Assembly (NCBI RefSeq): GCF_008369915.1
Contig: NZ_VSRN01000001.1
Coordinates: forward strand, 5,948,501-6,012,500
From: Dyadobacter sp. UC 10
Lineage (GTDB): Bacteria > Bacteroidota > Bacteroidia > Cytophagales > Spirosomataceae
Length of the DNA: 64,000 bases
Reading direction: 5' to 3'
Part shown: positions 52,083-61,690 of the stretch, in pieces
How the letters are laid out: each line of letters opens with the position of its first letter
Numbering within the stretch: position 1 is the stretch's first letter
Notes under the pieces: generated by a model
Databases searched by the model: none
Told to the model about the DNA's origin: nothing
The model's input: the letters and a program-made list of their open reading frames with translations, nothing else
Made by a program: the position numbers and the translations under genes

Positions 52083-55000
52083 TCACAACTTAATATTCAA
52101 ATTAACCCCATAGCTTCTGGTAGTCGGAAGCGTGTGGGTTTCTATTCCCTGTAAATTGTCCGATGCGGATACCTGTGCTTCCGGGTCGAGGTTATCGATG
52201 TACTTTTTGATCATCAGCACGTTATTGCACATGGCGGAAATGCTCAGGCCTTTGATGAAAGTTTTGTCTCGAAGGAATCTGGACAGGTCGTAACTGACTG
52301 AAAGCGTTCTCCATCTCACGAAGGCACCATTGTATACAAACGGGGTAGCAATATTTGTGCTTCGATATGCGGTATAAAACTGTTCAGCTTCCACACGCTG
52401 CGCATTAGGTGTTCCATCGGCGGTCACGCCTTCGAGCAATACCCCCCCCTCGCGGCCCACCAGCGAAGGCTTGGAAAGTCCCTCCCTCAGGAAGTTGAGG
52501 TTGGAGTTGGAAAGGATTTTGTGCCCTGCTTTGAAGTCGATCTGCGTTGTAACGCGAAAACCTTTTACATTGAAGTTATTAATCCAGGCGCCCACCCATT
52601 TAGGGATCGCACTGCCGAAAGTGGTCAGCGCACCTTGCTGCGGAAGCCCGCCGGAGGTCACAATGCGGCCTTGTGCGTCTCTTTTATAGTCAAATCCGCG
52701 CAGGGAAGCGAGGGGCTTATCGAGTTCATGCGAAACGATCCCGAAGAATTCGCCTGTTCCTACATCAAACCGGGGCTGGCGTGGCGGCCCTGGGGCGAGT
52801 TCGAGCACTTTGCTGATATTGTAACTTCCGTTGAATGTGGTTTCCCAGGTAAAGCCGTCGGTTCTGAACGGTACCAATGTCACGAGAAACTCGACTCCCT
52901 GGTTACGCAATTCCCCCACATTCACCTTGGTCTGGCTGAAACCTGAAGTGTTGGAAATATCGACGTTCAGGATTTCGTCGACCGTGTATTTTCGGTAAAG
53001 CGAAACGTCAATGTTTAGACGGCTGTCGAAGGTTTTCATTTCGAGACCAACCTCGGTTTCCTTCACTTTCAACGGACGCAGATTCGCGTTCGGGCTGACG
53101 GTTGAAGGAAGATTACCCAATGCGGTCCCATTGAACGGATTTGCATTGATACCGTAATACAGGTTGTTCGAATAAGGGTCCGTATCGCCGCCCACTTCTG
53201 CATAAGCCGCCCGTAACTTACCATAGTTCAACCACTCAGGCGTGTTGTTGAAAGCCTGGCTGAATACGAAACTTCCGCTCACGGAGGGGTAGAGGTAGCT
53301 GTTGGATTGTGGGTTTAAGGTAGAAAACCAATCATTCCTGCCGGTTACGTTTACGAAAAGAAAACCTTTATAAGAAAACTCGGCGGCTCCGTAAAGGGAA
53401 TTGACCTTCTTTTTGCCATAAGTATAATTAGGGTTCTTAACCTGGCCGTTGGCAATGGTATACAAATCACGTACATAAAAGTTGGTTACAGCGGTCGACA
53501 CATTGTCATTGATTTGCAGCATCTGGTTACCGCCAAGGGTAATATCAATGCCGAAATCCCCGAAGGTCCGGTTTGCACCGATAAGGAAGTCCATATTTCT
53601 TTCCCGGAAAGTTGCCACATCCTGGTAGTAGTATCCGTTAAAACCAGTCGCGACTGCTCCGATCGAGCGGGTACCCGTTGGGCGGTTGTAGTTATACGGG
53701 CGGGTGAAGTAATCCTGTCCGATGCGGCCCTGAATAAACAGCCAGTCGGTAAAATCGTAGCGCAGGGAGGTATTTCCAAAGATCCGGTCGCGCCGTACAT
53801 TTTCGAAACGATCATTGGCAACCCAGTAGGGATTATTACGGTTTGTAAACCGCGCCAGCGGCATTTCGTTACCATTCGCGTCTTTGCGGTTTTTAAGCCA
53901 ATCCGTATCGATGCTCGTCGCCAGCGTATAAATGGTCGTATTGGCATTCATGTCCTGAATGCCAATCTGGGGCGGATTTTTGTTGTATTCGTTTGAGTAA
54001 TTGGCATTTACCTGCGCCGAAAGTCTTTTTGAGAATTTGTAATTCAGGCCAAGATTGAAGATCCTTTTATGGTAGTCCGAATTGGGCATGATCGCATTCG
54101 CGTCGGTATTCGCAAAAGATAACCGGAAGTTTCCCTTTTCATTTCCGCCTGAAAGCGCAATGGAATTGGTAAAACTGGTACCTGTCCGGTAAAATTTCTT
54201 AATGCGGTCTTTGTGAGGAGAATAGGGCTGCATGCTGCCGTCAAATTGCGGAGTAAGCGCACCGTCGAATTTTTCTCCAAAAGCAAAAACACCGGAGCTC
54301 TGTGCCTCTGCAACGCTCGTCTGCCTTTTTCCAAACTCTCCCTGGCCATATTCATACTGGAAATCGGTATAATCGAGTGCTTCCTGTGCCTGAAAATTCG
54401 AATTGATCTCGACGCCGATACCAGTGGTCTTGCTGCCGCTTTTAGTGGTAATAATGATCGCGCCGTCTTTCGCACGGAATCCATATAACGCTGCCGCTGC
54501 CGCTCCTTTCAAAACCGTCATCGATTCAATATCATCCTGGTTGATACTTTGCAAACCGTCACCTGCATCCGATGAACCACCGGTAGGGTTGCCCGTACCA
54601 TTGCCGTTCGAGCCCCCGGCCGATACGCTGCTGTTGTTGATCGGAACGCCATTCACGATAATAAGCGGCGAATTATTTCCGCCAAATGACGATTGCCCAC
54701 GGATGCGGATCTTGGTCGATCCTCCCGGCCCGCTGGCTGGCGGCGTCACGTTCAGGCCGGCTACTTTTCCCTGTAAACTGTTACCAAGGTTCGTCGTACG
54801 GTTCGTTGTAATTTCTTCTGTGTCAATGGTTGCGGTCGAATAGCCCAGTTTTTTCGCATCTCTTTTGATGCCTAATGCAGTCACCACCACCATTTCGAGG
54901 TTCCGCACATCGGGCTGCATGGTCACGTCGTATGCCGATTGGCTGCCAAGGGTAATTTCCTGCGGCGAATAACCGACATAGGAGAATATCAGTATACCGC

Positions 55001-55547
55001 CGGAGTCCGGCACATTGATTTCGAAATTTCCCTCGGTATTGGTTGCAGTACCGGTTTTAAGCCCCTTCACTACAATACTTACACCCGGAAGCGGCTGCCC
55101 TTTTTCATCGGAAACCTTGCCCGTAACCGTTCGGTCGATTGCCGAGGGAGCTGTTACTTCAATCAGGTGGCTGCCTGGTTCCGGGCTGTTTTTGATCAGC
55201 ACGATCTGCTTACCCTCGATCTTATACGTGACATTAATCGGCCTGAAAAGTTCATTCAGTACGTCGCCAAGCGGCTTTTCGACTGCATTGATCGAAACGC
55301 GCCGCTGTGCCTTGATCAGTGAGGAATTATAGGTGAACCTGACCTGCGTGAGCTTATTCAGCCTGCTGAGCACTGTTTTCATGTCCTGGTTATTCACCTG
55401 GATCGTAATACGCTGGTTAAGAACATCCTGCGCGCCCACGTGAAAAGCAGACGATATGTTGGAGGAAGAAAGGGCAATAATTAACTGGAAGAGTGCTATT
55501 CTCGTGGCGATGTAAAGCAGCCGTGATTGGTATCGGTATTTTTTCAT
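52083..55547 (-). CDS. SusC/RagA-type TonB-dependent receptor with STN domain
   Basis: From ATG 55547 the product is 1154 residues. It has a signal segment (about 1-38), an STN domain (about 45-118), a CarboxypepD_reg-like beta domain (about 140-215: VTGKVSDEKGQPLPGVSIVV), the plug (about 220-370: LIIVNGVPINN) and the outer-membrane barrel. The STN domain allows contact with FecR for sigma signalling. A frame start at 55640 adds 31 residues unrelated to a signal peptide, so I chose 55547. SusD follows; FecR and the sigma gene lie upstream, as in regulated transport systems. Confidence 0.94.
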   Translation of the reverse strand: MKKYRYQSRLLYIATRIALFQLIIALSSSNISSAFHVGAQDVLNQRITIQVNNQDMKTVLSRLNKLTQVRFTYNSSLIKAQRRVSINAVEKPLGDVLNELFRPINVTYKIEGKQIVLIKNSPEPGSHLIEVTAPSAIDRTVTGKVSDEKGQPLPGVSIVVKGLKTGTATNTEGNFEINVPDSGGILIFSYVGYSPQEITLGSQSAYDVTMQPDVRNLEMVVVTALGIKRDAKKLGYSTATIDTEEITTNRTTNLGNSLQGKVAGLNVTPPASGPGGSTKIRIRGQSSFGGNNSPLIIVNGVPINNSSVSAGGSNGNGTGNPTGGSSDAGDGLQSINQDDIESMTVLKGAAAAALYGFRAKDGAIIITTKSGSKTTGIGVEINSNFQAQEALDYTDFQYEYGQGEFGKRQTSVAEAQSSGVFAFGEKFDGALTPQFDGSMQPYSPHKDRIKKFYRTGTSFTNSIALSGGNEKGNFRLSFANTDANAIMPNSDYHKRIFNLGLNYKFSKRLSAQVNANYSNEYNKNPPQIGIQDMNANTTIYTLATSIDTDWLKNRKDANGNEMPLARFTNRNNPYWVANDRFENVRRDRIFGNTSLRYDFTDWLFIQGRIGQDYFTRPYNYNRPTGTRSIGAVATGFNGYYYQDVATFRERNMDFLIGANRTFGDFGIDITLGGNQMLQINDNVSTAVTNFYVRDLYTIANGQVKNPNYTYGKKKVNSLYGAAEFSYKGFLFVNVTGRNDWFSTLNPQSNSYLYPSVSGSFVFSQAFNNTPEWLNYGKLRAAYAEVGGDTDPYSNNLYYGINANPFNGTALGNLPSTVSPNANLRPLKVKETEVGLEMKTFDSRLNIDVSLYRKYTVDEILNVDISNTSGFSQTKVNVGELRNQGVEFLVTLVPFRTDGFTWETTFNGSYNISKVLELAPGPPRQPRFDVGTGEFFGIVSHELDKPLASLRGFDYKRDAQGRIVTSGGLPQQGALTTFGSAIPKWVGAWINNFNVKGFRVTTQIDFKAGHKILSNSNLNFLREGLSKPSLVGREGGVLLEGVTADGTPNAQRVEAEQFYTAYRSTNIATPFVYNGAFVRWRTLSVSYDLSRFLRDKTFIKGLSISAMCNNVLMIKKYIDNLDPEAQVSASDNLQGIETHTLPTTRSYGVNLNIKL

Positions 55548-55745
55548 GCTCTTAATTGTTTGTTCTGTATGGAGAAAGATGGGACAGAATCCTCCTGCGT
55601 CGGGCTGACAAGGAGTGCAGGGCGGCGGCAGGGCGAACACTGCCGTTAATAATTTAGTACAACGATTTCTTCATAGGCAAAGCGAAGGTATTGGTTATGT
55701 AAAACTTCAGTGGTGAGGGAGGCTAAGTCTGTGTGTTGCTATTGT

Positions 55746-56843
55746 TCAGATACAACCTTCTGAGGTGATAATTACCTGGCCGTCAATCATTTCATATGTA
55801 GCTCCAATTGCCTGGCAAACCGCATTGATCCGCTGTTTCAGGTTTTCGTCGCCAAACTGTGCATTGATCCGGCATTGCGCAAGGATCCCGGCGTCGTAGC
55901 GGATCTGTATCCCGTATATCTTCTGCAAGTCGTGCAATACTTCTGAAACCGGCTTGTCATCAAATATCTGGTCTTTCCGTACGATCGATTCAACCAGGAT
56001 TTCAGGACGTGAGACACTACCTCTTTCGAGCCGGTTTTCCTTTCTGATAAAAACTGCCTGTTCGTTGGGGCTGAGGACGATACCTGATTTCCGCTCAGCG
56101 GTTGCTTCCTCAGTATCCTCGTAATCTTTTTTTGGAAAAACCGAAACACGGCCTGTTTTCACAGCAACCAGCACTGTACTTTCTTCGTCAAAAGCCTTCA
56201 CGCGAAAACTGGTACCCAGCACTTTGGTAACTGTTTCGTTCGTATATACCAGGAATGGCTGGTTCTCATTTTTGCTTACATCGAAAAATGCCTCGCCTTT
56301 CAGATACACGCGCCTCTCTTTTGAACCAAACTTTTTTGGATACCTGATAGAGCTTCCTTTCGATAATGTGGCTACGCTTTTGTCGCTCAGCAAAACGGTC
56401 ATTTCAGGCAGATCATCATTGGTATGCACTACCATCTCAGACAGCCCAGCCTCTGGCAGATTGATGGTAAAGGCTTGTTTTTCAGTCTGTTTCACGTGAT
56501 AGTAGCTTATTCCGAGGCCCGAAACCAGCAATATTGCGGCAGCTGCTTTCCAAATCGCCGGCAGATAGGAGCCCAGGCGGCGGTTATGTTTTCTTTCTTC
56601 CGCAATGCGCGTGATTTCTTCGATTTCATGGCGGAGCATTTCGTCCGTCAAATCGTCCTTGTAAAGGCTGTTAACAGAAAGTACCAGTTCCCTTGCCAGG
56701 CTTATTACGTGCAGTTTGTCTGGATTTTCGTCCGTCCACCGGTTCCAGAAGAACGATAGCTCAGGTGTAGGGTCAGTGACCCATCGCCGGAACATTTCGT
56801 CCGCGGCAAATTCTTCAACTGAATGCGACCGGTAGTTAATCAT
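55746..56843 (-). CDS. FecR-family anti-sigma/sigma regulator
   Basis: The 365-residue product has a cytoplasmic N-terminus (about 1-88, sigma-binding), one membrane span (about 92-112, AAAAILLVSGLGISYYHV), the FecR domain (about 135-240: SDKSVATLSKGSSIRYPK) and a C-terminal DUF4974 domain (about 290-365: KDQIFDDKPVSEVLHDLQ) that reads the STN domain of the receptor. Together with the upstream sigma factor and SusC it forms a cell-surface signalling set. The ~200-bp gap before susC lacks other features. Confidence 0.93.
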   Translation of the reverse strand: MINYRSHSVEEFAADEMFRRWVTDPTPELSFFWNRWTDENPDKLHVISLARELVLSVNSLYKDDLTDEMLRHEIEEITRIAEERKHNRRLGSYLPAIWKAAAAILLVSGLGISYYHVKQTEKQAFTINLPEAGLSEMVVHTNDDLPEMTVLLSDKSVATLSKGSSIRYPKKFGSKERRVYLKGEAFFDVSKNENQPFLVYTNETVTKVLGTSFRVKAFDEESTVLVAVKTGRVSVFPKKDYEDTEEATAERKSGIVLSPNEQAVFIRKENRLERGSVSRPEILVESIVRKDQIFDDKPVSEVLHDLQKIYGIQIRYDAGILAQCRINAQFGDENLKQRINAVCQAIGATYEMIDGQVIITSEGCI

Positions 56844-56976
56844 TGTGTAAATGCTGAAATCATGGTGACGCTTCCGAACTGGTACCTGTTTGAATAGGTA
56901 TGTCAGGTTTTAGCGGGGCTATAACCAAAAAAATCAAAATAAATTTGAAATAGTGATAAAGCAGGTGCCGGGAATG

Positions 56977-57603
56977 TCAGAAACTGGTTGCGAAAAACCA
57001 GTATCCGAGCGCGAAGAGCCAGAAAAATTCGGCGGGCGTCCAGATCTCCTTGATTTCTTTTAATGTACGGTAAAGCAGGTTGGCGACGCTTTGTCGGCCG
57101 AGTCCCATTACATTGGAGATATCTTCGTGATCGAGATTTTGGTAAAATCGCAGGTAAATAATCTCCTGCTGCCTTTTCGAAAGAAGGGAAATGATTTGAT
57201 TCAAGCGTCCCTGCTGGTGACGACTATGCTCGTCGGCAATCATGTGTACCTCAACAGAAGGATCGGATCCATCTTCGTCGAAGAAGAGCGATTCCGTTTG
57301 CTGGATGCGTTTCAGGCGAACGCTTTCCTTGATCAGCCTGTGTCTGAGCGCTTTAAGTAAATAGGATTTTACAAATGCAGTTTCACTCAGGAACGTCCTG
57401 CGTTCCCAAAGGTCCATGTAAAGTTCCTGAATAGCATCCCGGATAAAGTCCGGATCGGAGGAAAATTTGCACGCGTAGTTATAAAGTGCACGGTAATGGA
57501 TCTGGGCGAGCTTTCCCATAGCATCTGCGTCACCCGCCTTGAATCTTTGCCAGAGACGGACGCTTACATCGCAGGGGTAATATTTGCTTTCTTCTACGCT
57601 CAA
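56977..57603 (-). CDS. FecI-type ECF sigma factor with hydrophobic C-terminal tail
   Basis: The 208-residue product has region 2 at about 20-90 (DPDFIRDAIQELYMDLWE) and region 4 at about 135-185 (LLSKRQQEIIYLRFYQNL and EDISNVMGLGRQSVANLLYR). Unusually, it ends in an aromatic, hydrophobic tail (AEFFWLFALGYWFF) that could associate with the membrane or with FecR. It is 133 bp upstream of fecR on the same strand, in the order sigma, FecR, SusC, SusD. This unit probably turns on susC/susD when substrate binds the receptor. Confidence 0.92.
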   Translation of the reverse strand: MSVEESKYYPCDVSVRLWQRFKAGDADAMGKLAQIHYRALYNYACKFSSDPDFIRDAIQELYMDLWERRTFLSETAFVKSYLLKALRHRLIKESVRLKRIQQTESLFFDEDGSDPSVEVHMIADEHSRHQQGRLNQIISLLSKRQQEIIYLRFYQNLDHEDISNVMGLGRQSVANLLYRTLKEIKEIWTPAEFFWLFALGYWFFATSF

Positions 57604-57778
57604 ATCTCAAATAGTAATATCGGGTTTGTTTAATTTATTCGAAGAATTATGCTACTGAAAGCAGGCTTAACTTTTAATCTCCTTGCGTCGAAAGCCCAAT
57701 TTGTTTATTTAAAGAAAGAAGGAAGTTACTTCCGCAGAATAGGGTTGGTTGACCCCATCCTGAGGAAGATTTTAGATA

Positions 57779-59776
57779 TTATTTAACCACTTTCATTTTC
57801 CCCTGCATCATGGTGTAGTGGCCGGGGAATGTGCAAACGTACTGGTAAGTACCAGCTTGCTTTGGGGCAGTAAAATAGATCGACTCAGATTTTTCAGGCT
57901 CTACAATGTTACTGTGAAAAAGTACATCGTTCGTTTTCGGGACATAATTCATTTCTGAACCTTTTAAACCCAAATTCAAGCCAGCTTCGCCCACTGCGTT
58001 GGCTGTACCTGGCTTGGTAATCACCAGATTATGAAGCATATCGTCATTGTTGTTGAAGACGATCCTTACACGTGAACCAGCTTTCACCTGAATTTCTGAA
58101 ATATCGAATTTAAGGCCCGGGACAGTGCCGATTGTGATCGTCTGATCGGGGCCTTTCGTCCAGCTGGCAGGCATCTCGGTCACTCTTTTTGCGGAAGCCG
58201 CCGTATTCGAAGCGCTGGTTTCAGCAGGCATGGTGTGGGCGCTATGATCAATTTCGGCAGCTTTTACGGTTGTTGTAAACTGCGCGCTGCTGACCGGATT
58301 GCCGGCTGCGATTTCATTGAGCGTGTAGTAAGCAGTTGCATGTAACAATGCATTGCCGTCTGTTCCTTTTACGCCATCGGCCTTAATCTCATGAATATAT
58401 CCTTTTCGAAGTGAAGCCGGATCAACAACCAGCCTCACGCGCATGCCGTCCTCTGAAACGACGATCCCTTTTAGTGGTACCTCCTCCGTATTAATGATCG
58501 GGCTGCCATATGTAGAGTGGTATTTGTAAGTAAAACTATTCAGTTTGTAAGCATCCTGGGCGGCGGCGGCAGCCTTGTCAATCGGAGTGGTGAATGTGAT
58601 CTCAAATCCATCGGGCATGGAACGGACGGTTTTCATTTCAAAAGGCATTTTACCTGTCCATACCAGTCGTTGAATTCCAAATTCCGACTTGCCGGTAGCC
58701 GACCAGCCCCGGCTCGTCTGACCAACGAACATCGATCCGTCGAGGCCCCATTCCAGTCGTAAAATTCCCGACATAAATCCTTCGCGGAAAGGAAAAACGG
58801 TTCCCTGCCACACGCCGTTTACCTTTTCAAGATCAACGCGTGTAATGATGCTGTGGCCTTGATCGCCTACAAACATTTGACCGGCGAAGGGACCAAATGC
58901 GCCATTGGTTATGTCTTCCTTAAAATCGGAAGTAGAAATACCTACCAGCGTATGCGGGAACCATACCGCGGGTGGCTTGATGCCCGGGACTTTTTTGGCC
59001 ACATCATAAAGCGGTTCTCCGGTGTTAGGTACTTCGCTTGCTGTGATCTTCACCGGTGAGCCTTCTTCTTTGCTCCATTTCAAGCCTGCTGGATTACCTG
59101 CGAAGTCGCCTTTCTCAAGGTGTGTCATTCTGCCTGAGGCTACCCAGTCGCCCTGGTTTTCAGTATAAAAAATATCGCCTTTATAAGAACCGAATCCGGA
59201 TGGGGAGCGCAAGCCGGTCGCATAGGGCGTAAGTTTTCCGTCTTCGCCCAATTTCAGCATCCAGCCTCTCCATTTGGATCCACTCGCGCCGCGGCCCACC
59301 CAGTCAAGGTTCAGGGTTACAAGCAGTTCACCATTCGGCATCGCCACAGGTCCGTAAGAATATTGGTGGTAATTTCCGGACAATGGCCATTTTGCGAATG
59401 AATCGTACACGTCGGCCACGCCGTCATTATTTGTATCGGCCAGGCGCGTCACTTCTCCGCGCTGGGATATCAGAAAATCTTTGCCCCGGTACAAAAGTCC
59501 AAGCGGCTCATGCAGCCCCGACGCAAATTTCTGAAATGAAGGTTTCCCGTCGCCTTTCAGATAAGGATTTCCGATCATCCACACTTCCCCCCGACGCGTT
59601 GAAGTAGCGAGCCGGCCGTCGGGCAGGACCTGCATTCCGCCTATTTCCATTTTAATATCCTCAGGAATCGGTATGGTAATAATGCGGTAAAAATCGTCTT
59701 CCTTGTTTGGCTTGGATTGCGAATAGGCATTCAGGCAGCCGAAGGAAATAAGCGTTGTTAAGAGTATATTTTTCAT
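57779..59776 (-). CDS. Exported beta-propeller protein fused to a C-terminal azurin/plastocyanin copper domain
   Basis: The 665-residue product has a signal peptide (1-19, ending LNAYSQ). Residues about 30-380 are of the sorbosone/glucose-dehydrogenase-like beta-propeller type (GGMQVLPDGRLATSTRRGEV, FYTENQGDWV). A linker region follows. The last ~120 residues are a blue-copper domain: a His in DMLHNLVI, then Cys648, His653 and Met657 in CTFPGHYTMMQGKM, matching the azurin ligand pattern. This suggests an exported redox enzyme or electron carrier. It is encoded just before a DUF1080-like gene on the same strand. Catalytic cofactor binding by the propeller was not verified. Confidence 0.85.
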   Translation of the reverse strand: MKNILLTTLISFGCLNAYSQSKPNKEDDFYRIITIPIPEDIKMEIGGMQVLPDGRLATSTRRGEVWMIGNPYLKGDGKPSFQKFASGLHEPLGLLYRGKDFLISQRGEVTRLADTNNDGVADVYDSFAKWPLSGNYHQYSYGPVAMPNGELLVTLNLDWVGRGASGSKWRGWMLKLGEDGKLTPYATGLRSPSGFGSYKGDIFYTENQGDWVASGRMTHLEKGDFAGNPAGLKWSKEEGSPVKITASEVPNTGEPLYDVAKKVPGIKPPAVWFPHTLVGISTSDFKEDITNGAFGPFAGQMFVGDQGHSIITRVDLEKVNGVWQGTVFPFREGFMSGILRLEWGLDGSMFVGQTSRGWSATGKSEFGIQRLVWTGKMPFEMKTVRSMPDGFEITFTTPIDKAAAAAQDAYKLNSFTYKYHSTYGSPIINTEEVPLKGIVVSEDGMRVRLVVDPASLRKGYIHEIKADGVKGTDGNALLHATAYYTLNEIAAGNPVSSAQFTTTVKAAEIDHSAHTMPAETSASNTAASAKRVTEMPASWTKGPDQTITIGTVPGLKFDISEIQVKAGSRVRIVFNNNDDMLHNLVITKPGTANAVGEAGLNLGLKGSEMNYVPKTNDVLFHSNIVEPEKSESIYFTAPKQAGTYQYVCTFPGHYTMMQGKMKVVK

Positions 59777-59803
59777 TTAAAAAAGAATGCGAGTGGAGTG
59801 ATT

Positions 59804-61531
59804 TTACCAAAACATGGAGTAGCCGGTGGTGCCTGAGATCGGGAGAACCAGTTCCTGAACCCCGCCGGCTGGCCGGATCAGAGGCTTTACCTTCTTGTCT
59901 GTCTGTACATAAAACTGATCATCGATCTGGTAAAGCCCTTTCTCAATTTCCACGACCTTTTTGCCGCTTGCCAGTAATGCATACAGAGGTTTTTCGGAAT
60001 TTCCCTGAACCTGGAAAGTACGTGACAATGTATTTCCATTAGATACCAGCTCGTCGGTTACAGTAGCTGTCCCCAGCGCATAGCGGAAAACCGGGTAACC
60101 TTGCGGATTGATATTATACCCGAGAAAGTTGATATTGGCTGAGTCGGGCCAGGCAGTATTGCTGTTTTCTAACGCCGCCAGGCTGCTTCTGCCTGAGACG
60201 TGTACTTTCAGGCCTGCGGGAAACAATAATTGCGGCTCGCCGCGTTCATACCACATTTCGGTAACGTCGGCAAACTTGCCTTTCCATGCCTGGAGTAATG
60301 CACCTCGGTTGAGATCCACTGTGTAATTCCAGCCATCCGGGCTTCCAACCGAAATACAGTGGGTCCGTTTTGATTTTTCACCATCTAGTAAAATAAAAGA
60401 ACGCACCATTTCCGGACGCATGTTAGGATTTACACTAATGTAAGGCTTGGGCTCAGGCTCCGGAAGCGATGAAAGGGTATGCAGATCGTACGGACGAATG
60501 CCTGCTTTTTCGACTCTCAGGCCCAGTGCAGGCTGTCTCCACGGAAAACGGGAGTAGTGGATTTTGAACTTATGTTTCCCCTGGGTTAAGTTGGCCAAAC
60601 CCTGGTGCGTTTCCTGTGAAGTGCTTTCGCCTGTGGCAAGTACGCTTTTCCCATCAATATCCAATGTAAGTAGCGGGCCCGAGTAAATCGTTGTAAAAAT
60701 GTAGTCGCCGGCTTCGCTCACTTCCATTTCCCCTTCGTAAACCAGATGAAATTGCCGCATCCCGTTGGTTACTTCCTGGGTCAATGCCGCGGAGGAGCCT
60801 TCGTGATCGAGTTTGCTATATTCCTTACTGTCCCACTGGTCGGAATATACTTTGTAATTAAGCCCTGCTAATGTCAATGGTTTACGACTGGCGAGGAGCT
60901 GGTACCCGATATTTCTGAATGCAATAGTCCCTTTTGCCACTTCCAGCGCAAGCGGATGGCCTTCGGCAACCGGTTTGGAGCCAGGCAGGTAGATGGTTTC
61001 CAGAACTCGAACGCCGTTGAGCGACAAAGTATTCAGGCGGGCGGAGTTTGGTAGATTGTCGACAGATGCATCATAGGCCAGTTCGATCGTTTGCCACAAG
61101 CCCGGTGCCTTGGCCGCATTTTGAGTAGGGAATTGGCCCGCATAGCCGGAAGTAAGAGCACTCTCACCTTTAAGTTTGCTGCTGTCGGAAATTCGCACTT
61201 TCTGACCACCTGGCAATACAAGAAACCCTTCTGCGCCAGGAGAAAGAATGAACTCTGCATAAAAGCGCAGGTCGCTGGCTTTTAGCTTGGTTGTAATGAC
61301 CGCGCCGGGGTTGCCGATCAGTATGCCTTCGCCTGACTGGGTTTTGACTTTACCGGTTCCCGATGGATGGATTGTGATATTTCCCTGGATGGTCCAGTTT
61401 GGCGAACTGGTTTCAAATGAGGTAAGATCTTTAAGGGGCAGGGGTGAGTAATTTCCTTTACCCGATTGCCCCCAGACTACCGCCGGGCAAGCGAGCAAAA
61501 AAAGGGAGACTTTCCGGAAAAAATAATGCAT
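59804..61531 (-). CDS. Exported DUF1080-like (3-keto-disaccharide hydrolase family) protein with PA14-like domain
   Basis: The 575-residue product has a signal peptide (1-21, ending AVVWGQ). An N-terminal jelly-roll domain of the DUF1080 type (about 30-215) is followed by a PA14-like domain (about 225-345: GDYIFTTIYSGPLLTLDIDG) and a third beta-rich domain (about 370-575). DUF1080 proteins act on 3-keto sugars or glycans, but many are uncharacterised. It lies 27 bp before the copper-propeller gene on the same strand, so the two are probably co-expressed and exported to the periplasm or surface. Confidence 0.75.
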   Translation of the reverse strand: MHYFFRKVSLFLLACPAVVWGQSGKGNYSPLPLKDLTSFETSSPNWTIQGNITIHPSGTGKVKTQSGEGILIGNPGAVITTKLKASDLRFYAEFILSPGAEGFLVLPGGQKVRISDSSKLKGESALTSGYAGQFPTQNAAKAPGLWQTIELAYDASVDNLPNSARLNTLSLNGVRVLETIYLPGSKPVAEGHPLALEVAKGTIAFRNIGYQLLASRKPLTLAGLNYKVYSDQWDSKEYSKLDHEGSSAALTQEVTNGMRQFHLVYEGEMEVSEAGDYIFTTIYSGPLLTLDIDGKSVLATGESTSQETHQGLANLTQGKHKFKIHYSRFPWRQPALGLRVEKAGIRPYDLHTLSSLPEPEPKPYISVNPNMRPEMVRSFILLDGEKSKRTHCISVGSPDGWNYTVDLNRGALLQAWKGKFADVTEMWYERGEPQLLFPAGLKVHVSGRSSLAALENSNTAWPDSANINFLGYNINPQGYPVFRYALGTATVTDELVSNGNTLSRTFQVQGNSEKPLYALLASGKKVVEIEKGLYQIDDQFYVQTDKKVKPLIRPAGGVQELVLPISGTTGYSMFW

Positions 61532-61645
61532 CGGCTTTATTAAGTGTATTGTTTACAATTAAAAAGCGAAGTTCGCAAATTTTTCTTCTAAAAGCTCTCA
61601 TTAATTGTAATTAATTTTCAATTAAATAGCATATTCCTTAGAGAT

Positions 61646-61671
61646 AAAAAAAGCCACATATAGTGGCTTTT
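61646..61671 (-). terminator. Rho-independent terminator of the Cys-rich lipoprotein gene
   Basis: AAAAGCCAC (61649-61657) pairs with GTGGCTTTT (61663-61671). On the minus strand the stem is followed by a run of Ts (plus-strand As 61646-61652). Confidence 0.78.
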
Positions 61672-61690
61672 GGTGTGAAACTGGATCTGT

